A DNA stretch of 64,000 nucleotides from Chitinophaga pinensis (GTDB lineage: Bacteria; Bacteroidota; Bacteroidia; Chitinophagales; Chitinophagaceae): assembly GCA_943333125.1 (NCBI GenBank), contig CALQSB010000001.1, forward strand, positions 94,381 through 158,380, in the 5' to 3' direction. The position numbers and the translations under genes were made by a program. Shown here one piece after another: positions 59,883 through 64,000 of the stretch. The notes under the pieces were generated by a model. That model searched no databases. It had not been told where the DNA came from and worked only from the letters and a program-made list of their open reading frames with translations. Positions within the stretch are counted from its first letter, which is position 1; every line of letters starts with the position of its first letter.

Positions 59883-60533
59883 ATGCCTAAAGTTAAAATA
59901 CCACGAAAAAGCACGATAATCGATATGACGGCAATGTGCGATGTGGCCTTTTTGTTATTGTCTTTCTTTATTTTGGCAACCAAACAAAAGCCACCTGAGG
60001 CACTTTCGGTTTCACCACCTAATTCAGTATCTGCTAAAGCGGCTCCAGATAAATCGATCCTTATAACCTTAACAAAAGATGGCAGAGCATTTTTAATGTT
60101 GGGTGATGATACCAAGAAGACTGATATTTTAAACAATATTAATCTAACAAAAGGACTTAACCTGTCTCCCGCAGAATTAAAGAAATGGACTAAGTCTGCA
60201 TTTATTGGGCTTCCATTTAATCAAATAAAATCATCATTAACAGCAGCAGAAGAAATGCCAGCCGATAAAATGTCTGGAATTCCAATTGATAGTACAAATA
60301 ATGAATTAGTAGATTGGCTGCGAAGTGTTAACAATGTATACGCAGGAACAGATCAGCGGAAACTTCAGGAGATGCTTTTAGTGAAAGGAGATAATGCCGC
60401 TCTTTATCCTGGTTTCAAAAATGTAAAAGAAGCGTTTAAGAAAAACGAAATTTATAAATTCAGAATTGTTACTAACGGAGAAGCCGTTCCAGTTGGGTCT
60501 GAACTATATTTAAATCCACCTAAATCAAATTAA
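59883..60533 (+). CDS. exbD: ExbD/TolR family protein, first copy
   Basis: A 216-residue protein with a short cytoplasmic start (KVKIPRKSTIIDMTAMCD), one transmembrane helix beginning with the proton-carrying Asp (MCDVAFLLLSFFILATKQ), then a periplasmic domain, longer than usual because of an inserted segment (about residues 95-160). It follows exbB by 54 bp. The pair of unlike ExbD proteins suggests a mixed ExbD dimer in the channel. Confidence 0.88.
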   Translation: MPKVKIPRKSTIIDMTAMCDVAFLLLSFFILATKQKPPEALSVSPPNSVSAKAAPDKSILITLTKDGRAFLMLGDDTKKTDILNNINLTKGLNLSPAELKKWTKSAFIGLPFNQIKSSLTAAEEMPADKMSGIPIDSTNNELVDWLRSVNNVYAGTDQRKLQEMLLVKGDNAALYPGFKNVKEAFKKNEIYKFRIVTNGEAVPVGSELYLNPPKSN

Positions 60534-60555
60534 TTAACTAAATAAACATACCGAT

Positions 60556-61107
60556 ATGGCGGAAATGGATACCTCGTCGGGTGGCGGACATCATAAAAAA
60601 GGCCCCGGCGTCAAAAAAGGAAAAAAATTATCAACCAGAGTGGATTTAACTCCAATGGTTGACTTGGGATTTCTGCTCATTACGTTTTTCGTTTTTACTA
60701 CAACTATGAGCCAGTCTACAGCCATGAATATGAATGAGCCTAAGGACGATTCAACACAAATATTAAAAGTCAAAAACTCAGGAGCCATGACCATCCTGTT
60801 GGGTAAAGGAGAACAGGTTTATTATTATTACGGCCAATTGGAAGCGGATAAATTAAGTGAACAATTTAAGAGTACTAATTTTAAAGAAATCAGAAATTTG
60901 ATTGTTGCAAAAAAGAAAGCTACTAAAATAGATGATTTAATGTATATCATTAAATCTGATAAAAATTCTACTTTTAAAAATGCCATCGATATTCTGGACG
61001 AGATGAGTATATGTGCCGTACCTCCAGGTCACTATGCAGAAGTAGACATGACAGCAACAGAAGAGCTTCTTATTAGTAAAACAGAAGAGGCAAACGGAAT
61101 AAAATAA
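60556..61107 (+). CDS. exbD: ExbD/TolR family protein, second copy
   Basis: A 183-residue protein: a Gly/Lys-rich start (GGGHHKKGPGVKKGKK), then RVDLTPMVDLGFLLITFFVF with the Asp in the membrane helix, and a periplasmic domain ending near ATEELLISKTEEANGIK. It lies 22 bp behind the first ExbD. The periplasmic parts of the two copies differ clearly, so they are not a recent duplication. Confidence 0.88.
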   Translation: MAEMDTSSGGGHHKKGPGVKKGKKLSTRVDLTPMVDLGFLLITFFVFTTTMSQSTAMNMNEPKDDSTQILKVKNSGAMTILLGKGEQVYYYYGQLEADKLSEQFKSTNFKEIRNLIVAKKKATKIDDLMYIIKSDKNSTFKNAIDILDEMSICAVPPGHYAEVDMTATEELLISKTEEANGIK

Positions 61108-61163
61108 TTTCAGTTTTATTGAATGAAATATTTCAATAAGGCTAAAAAAGCAAAAAGAATTTT

Positions 61164-61973
61164 ATGGACATAAATAAAATTTTAAGTTCTGATGTACTCG
61201 ATATCATTTTCGAAGACAGAAATAAAGCATACGGTGCTTATGAATTAAGAAAAACCTACAACACAAGGTTGAAAAAAGCATTAATGTTTACAGGTTCTTT
61301 ACTGTTGTTAATTTTTGTAAGTACTGTTTTAGCTAATGTATTAGATAAGTATAAGAGCAAAAGCACTATTGATGTTATCGATACAGAGATGGCTCAGGTG
61401 AAAGATGAACCACCACCGCCACCACCGCCACCGCCAACTCCACCACCACCGCCTGAGGTTAATCAGGTGAAATTTACACCACCCAAGATTGTAAAGGATG
61501 AAGAGGTGGCTCCTGAAGAAAAAATTGAAGAAATCAAAGAAGACCAGGTAATCAGTACAAAAACGGTTGAGAGCGATAATAAAGATCAGATTGTTCCCGT
61601 TGAAGACAATTCTAAAGCAGTGGAGATGCCAAAAGAAGATGATGAGAACAAAGTATTCACCAAAGTAGAAGTAGATGCATCTTATGTTGGTGGCGAATCA
61701 GCATGGAGAAGATATCTTTCCAATAATTTAGATGCTGGTGTACCCGGAGAAAATGGAGCGCCTCCCGGAACTTACACAGTAATTGTAAGATTTATTGTAG
61801 CAAAAGATGGCAGTGTAAGTGATGTTCAAGCTGAAACTTCTCATGGTTTTGGTATGGAACAGGAGTCAGTTCGTGCTATTAAAAAATCTGGTAAATGGAC
61901 ACCCGCTATTCAAAATGGTCGTAACGTAACAGCTTATAAGCGCCAGCCGATTACATGGGTGGTGCAGGAATAA
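61164..61973 (+). CDS. tonB: Energy transducer TonB (second copy)
   Basis: A 269-residue protein. The cytoplasmic start (KILSSDVLDIIFEDRNKAYG, then AYELRKTYNTRLKKAL) is closely similar to that of the first TonB. Next are one helix, an uninterrupted proline run (DEPPPPPPPPPTPPPPPEV) and an acidic Glu/Lys-rich stretch across the periplasm. The C-terminal TonB domain has VPGENGAPPGTYTVIVRFIV and SGKWTPAIQNGRNVTAYK. A small inverted repeat TTATTGAA...TTCAATAA lies in the gap before it. A terminator follows. Confidence 0.93.
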   Translation: MDINKILSSDVLDIIFEDRNKAYGAYELRKTYNTRLKKALMFTGSLLLLIFVSTVLANVLDKYKSKSTIDVIDTEMAQVKDEPPPPPPPPPTPPPPPEVNQVKFTPPKIVKDEEVAPEEKIEEIKEDQVISTKTVESDNKDQIVPVEDNSKAVEMPKEDDENKVFTKVEVDASYVGGESAWRRYLSNNLDAGVPGENGAPPGTYTVIVRFIVAKDGSVSDVQAETSHGFGMEQESVRAIKKSGKWTPAIQNGRNVTAYKRQPITWVVQE

Positions 61974-61992
61974 ATTTCAAATATTTTTGAAG

Positions 61993-62022
61993 AAACCTCT
62001 CGTCAAAACGGGAGGTTTTTTT
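61993..62022 (+). terminator. Terminator of the exbB-exbD-exbD-tonB operon
   Basis: AAACCTC-T-CGT-CAAA-ACG-G-GAGGTTT followed by TTTT: an 11-bp stem with one G-U pair, loop CAAA, 19 bp behind the tonB stop. Confidence 0.9.
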
Positions 62023-62031
62023 ATGTGTTTG

Positions 62032-62089
62032 ATTTCCATATAATCCCTAGCCATGGCCTTAAGGCCATGGCTAGGGATTATATGGAAAT
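62032..62089. repeat. 58-bp perfect palindrome without a loop
   Basis: Left arm 62032-62060 begins ATTTCCATATAATCCCTAGC; the right arm 62061-62089 is its exact reverse complement; the centre is GGCCTTAAGGCC. No unpaired bases. It is independent of the tonB terminator just to the left and lies 57 bp before mnmE. Confidence 0.95.
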
Positions 62090-62133
62090 TCCATTTGGAT
62101 TTTGAATGATTCATTTAATACTTGAATCATTAA

Positions 62134-62141
62134 TATCTTTG
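62134..62141 (+). promoter_or_regulatory. -7 box of mnmE, very short leader
   Basis: TATCTTTG, then TTTT, then ATG at 62146. As at rlmN and the phosphatase gene, only 4 nt separate box and start. Confidence 0.55.
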
Positions 62142-62145
62142 TTTT

Positions 62146-63522
62146 ATGAATAACAAACTATCGGGTTGGGATGATACTATTGTGGCGTTGGCTACTGCAC
62201 CGGGTGTTGCGGCTATCGGCGTTATCAGAATAAGTGGGTTTAATACATTCTCAATCGTTTCGAAATTATTTCCTTCCAAAAATTTATCAGTACAACCATC
62301 TCATACTATTCATGTTGGATTGTTGAAAGATGGCAATGAAGTGATTGATGAAGTTGTATTGTCATTGTTCAAAGGGCCCAAAAGTTACACAGGAGAAGAT
62401 ACGATAGAAATCAGCGGCCATGGTAGTCCGTTTGTACAAGAACAAATCATCAATGTTTGTATAAAATACGGCGCTAGAATAGCAAAGCCAGGAGAATTTA
62501 CACAACGTGCATTTTTGAATGGCAAATTGGATTTAACACAAGCAGAGTCCGTTGCTGATTTGATTGCAGCTAATACAAAGGCTTCGCAAAAAACAGCATT
62601 AAATAATATCAGGGGAGGGTTTTCAAACGAACTGCAACAAATGCGAGAGCAACTCATTCAATTTGCGTCATTGATAGAATTAGAATTGGATTTTGCTACA
62701 GAAGATGTGGAATTTGCAGACCGAAATAAATTCTATAGTTTAATAGAGCAGATAAGAAAAACTACTGATAAATTAATATTGTCATTTCGGTTGGGGAATG
62801 TAATAAAGAATGGAGTTAGTGTAGCTATTATTGGAAAACCCAATGCAGGTAAATCTACTTTATTAAACTGTTTATTGAATGAAGACCGGGCTATAGTAAG
62901 TGAAATAGCCGGCACCACAAGAGATACTATCGAAGAAACAATTAATATTAATGGAATAATTTTCAGGCTGATAGACACTGCAGGTATCCGAAGCCGTGGG
63001 AAAGACATTATTGAAAATATTGGGATAGAAAAAAGTTTGGAAAAAATGCATTCCGCAGATCTGGTGCTATATATATATGATGCAAATACGATGCTTAAAG
63101 ATGAATTATTGCAACAGGAAAAAATATTCAAGGATGCAGGAATTAAATATTTTTTAATAGCTAACAAGTCTGATTTAATTGAACTGAAAGCTGTTGAATT
63201 TTCTAATGCATCTATTCTGCAGATTTCCGCAAAACAACATTTGGGAATAGATCTCCTCAAAGAAAAATTATATCAAAACACTGTAGATAATTCTGTAAAT
63301 ACAGATCACACTATTGTTACTAATGCAAGACATCTGGAAGCGCTTCTGCAGATAAAGATTTCATTAGACTCAATTAAAGTGGGATTAGACAGCAAGCTCT
63401 CTGGGGATTTATTGGCAATAGAAATTCGTACATGCTTGTTTCATCTTGGAGAAATAACAGGGGAGATTACAAATGAAGACAAGCTGGATTATATATTTAG
63501 TAAGTTTTGTATCGGAAAATAG
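62146..63522 (+). CDS. mnmE: tRNA modification GTPase MnmE
   Basis: A 458-residue GTPase that, with MnmG, puts carboxymethylaminomethyl groups on C5 of U34 in tRNA. The N-terminal folate-binding domain has IVALATAPGVAAIGVIRISG; G1 is GKPNAGKSTLLN (about residue 230), followed by GTTRDTIEE and LIDTAGIRSRGKDIIENIGI. The terminal FSKFCIGK has the conserved Cys. Complete. Its 3' end (coding FCIGK and stop) is an integration site for SGI1-type islands in Gammaproteobacteria. The palindrome lies upstream and an AbiEi-type gene downstream. Confidence 0.97.
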   Translation: MNNKLSGWDDTIVALATAPGVAAIGVIRISGFNTFSIVSKLFPSKNLSVQPSHTIHVGLLKDGNEVIDEVVLSLFKGPKSYTGEDTIEISGHGSPFVQEQIINVCIKYGARIAKPGEFTQRAFLNGKLDLTQAESVADLIAANTKASQKTALNNIRGGFSNELQQMREQLIQFASLIELELDFATEDVEFADRNKFYSLIEQIRKTTDKLILSFRLGNVIKNGVSVAIIGKPNAGKSTLLNCLLNEDRAIVSEIAGTTRDTIEETININGIIFRLIDTAGIRSRGKDIIENIGIEKSLEKMHSADLVLYIYDANTMLKDELLQQEKIFKDAGIKYFLIANKSDLIELKAVEFSNASILQISAKQHLGIDLLKEKLYQNTVDNSVNTDHTIVTNARHLEALLQIKISLDSIKVGLDSKLSGDLLAIEIRTCLFHLGEITGEITNEDKLDYIFSKFCIGK

Positions 63523-63628
63523 TGTAACTAATAGACTGTCAATTAATTATATCGTTATTTTGCTCCAAATTTCCCCGATTTTTAAAGCATATTTTTATTC
63601 TGAAATTGTTTTTTCCTTAAATAAAAAA

Positions 63629-63656
63629 GTCAAGTTAAATGTATAAAAAACTTGAC
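63629..63656. promoter_or_regulatory. Candidate operator: inverted repeat overlapping the abiEi promoter
   Basis: GTCAAGTT at 63629-63636 and AACTTGAC at 63649-63656, 12-nt spacer. The right arm covers the -33 TTG. Fits a site for autorepression by the AbiEi protein. Confidence 0.55.
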
Positions 63657-63682
63657 AAAAAAATTAATAACTCCTATCTTTG
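63652..63682 (+). promoter_or_regulatory. Promoter of the AbiEi-type gene
   Basis: TTG at 63652-63654, 20 nt, then TATCTTTG at 63675-63682; full match to the Bacteroidota consensus. The ATG is 5 nt after the -7 box. Confidence 0.7.
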
Positions 63683-63687
63683 TGAAA

Positions 63688-64000
63688 ATGAAGATTTCAG
63701 AAAATATATCACTTCAGCTGGAAAAGATTCCTGATGATCGGGTATTTGGGTATGCCGATTTAAAGATTAGTGAAAATCAATTTCTATCTGCCGCAAAAGC
63801 AATTGAGCGTTTACAAAAGAAAGGTATAATTCAAAAGCTTTCCAAGGGTAAATTTTATAAGCCTAAAAAAACTGTCTTTGGTATTTTAAAACCTAACCAA
63901 GAGGAATTGCTTAAATCATATCTCTTTGATGGTAAAAAACGAATCGCTTATATTACTGGAAACTATTTATTCAATCAATTAGGGTTAACTACTCAGGTGG
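63688..64000 (+). CDS. AbiEi/DUF6088-type antitoxin, partial (cut by window edge)
   Basis: The first 104 codons of a gene running off the right edge. A winged-helix start (RVFGYADLKISENQFLSAAK, then AIERLQKKGIIQKLSKGKFY) is followed by the linker KPKKTVFGILKPNQEELLKS and by IAYITGNYLFNQLGLTTQV, the hallmark of type IV antitoxins of the AbiEi/DUF6088 group. AbiEi represses its own promoter and counters the nucleotidyltransferase toxin AbiEii, normally the next gene; that gene would lie beyond this window. The operator-like repeat overlapping the promoter supports the call. Confidence 0.75.
   Translation, partial: MKISENISLQLEKIPDDRVFGYADLKISENQFLSAAKAIERLQKKGIIQKLSKGKFYKPKKTVFGILKPNQEELLKSYLFDGKKRIAYITGNYLFNQLGLTTQV

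Noticed and set aside
62733-63260. 175-codon minus-strand frame inside mnmE
   Set aside because: Antisense shadow of the well-conserved MnmE G domain.

Overview
The window is AT-rich chromosomal DNA of a Bacteroidota bacterium, most likely in or near the Chitinophagaceae (family level is an inference). The evidence is a secreted protein with a C-terminal type IX secretion sorting domain, -7 promoter boxes of the form TAnnTTTG, a complete nuoA-N cluster with the short Bacteroidota-type NuoG, a three-part pntAA/AB/B transhydrogenase, and ExbB-ExbD-ExbD-TonB modules. Apart from the cut gene at the right edge, every recognised gene looks intact. No rRNA, tRNA, CRISPR array, insertion sequence or prophage was seen.

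Layout. 32-6124 (minus): T9SS cargo protein, a carboxypeptidase-regulatory-domain lipoprotein, a GNAT acetyltransferase and an unknown lipoprotein. 6325-11417: mnmA, thyA and folA; a two-gene insert (DUF1572/DinB-like and four-helix-bundle genes) lies between thyA and folA and is bracketed by a perfect 25-bp inverted repeat; then a SAM methyltransferase. 11450-19615: proton-translocating transhydrogenase, RsmB/F-type RNA methyltransferase, LysM protein plus C1 peptidase, and a split YeeE/YedE sulfur transporter. 19877-26713 (mostly minus): Pif1-like helicase, RRM protein, rpsF-rpsR-rplI, M14 peptidase, rpsT. 26917-39805: sucA, ffh, a hydrolase, rpsP, rimM, two pseudouridine synthases, rlmN, a thiolase, hisS and a small phosphatase. 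39905-43708: tonB, small membrane protein, PstS-like lipoprotein, TPR protein. 43852-57437: nuoABCDEFGHIJKLMN. 57510-61973: a FtsX/MacB-type permease, then exbB-exbD-exbD-tonB. 62146-63522: mnmE. 63688 to the edge: start of an AbiEi-type antitoxin gene with its own promoter and a candidate operator.

How the genes fit together. Complex I, the transhydrogenase and 2-oxoglutarate dehydrogenase E1 cover NADH oxidation and NAD(P)H balance. The proton gradient they build could drive the ExbB/ExbD/TonB machines. MnmA and MnmE both modify U34 of tRNAs; RlmN, RluA/RsuA-type enzymes, RimM and several ribosomal proteins make translation a second theme. ThyA and FolA form the thymidylate cycle.

Most unusual is the intergenic DNA. 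Several families of short dispersed repeats occur again and again, often starting at or within a few bases of a stop codon. In one case a repeat encodes the last residues of a protein (the helicase), and in another it supplies a start codon (the methyltransferase). Other notable structures are a 58-bp perfect loop-free palindrome before mnmE, a similar hairpin just behind the promoters of rpsP and rpsF, and very short predicted 5' leaders at several genes. The right edge probably enters an accessory region: an AbiE-type toxin-antitoxin locus beginning just behind the conserved 3' end of mnmE, a known integration site in other bacteria. All functional calls come from reading sequence; no database search was run.
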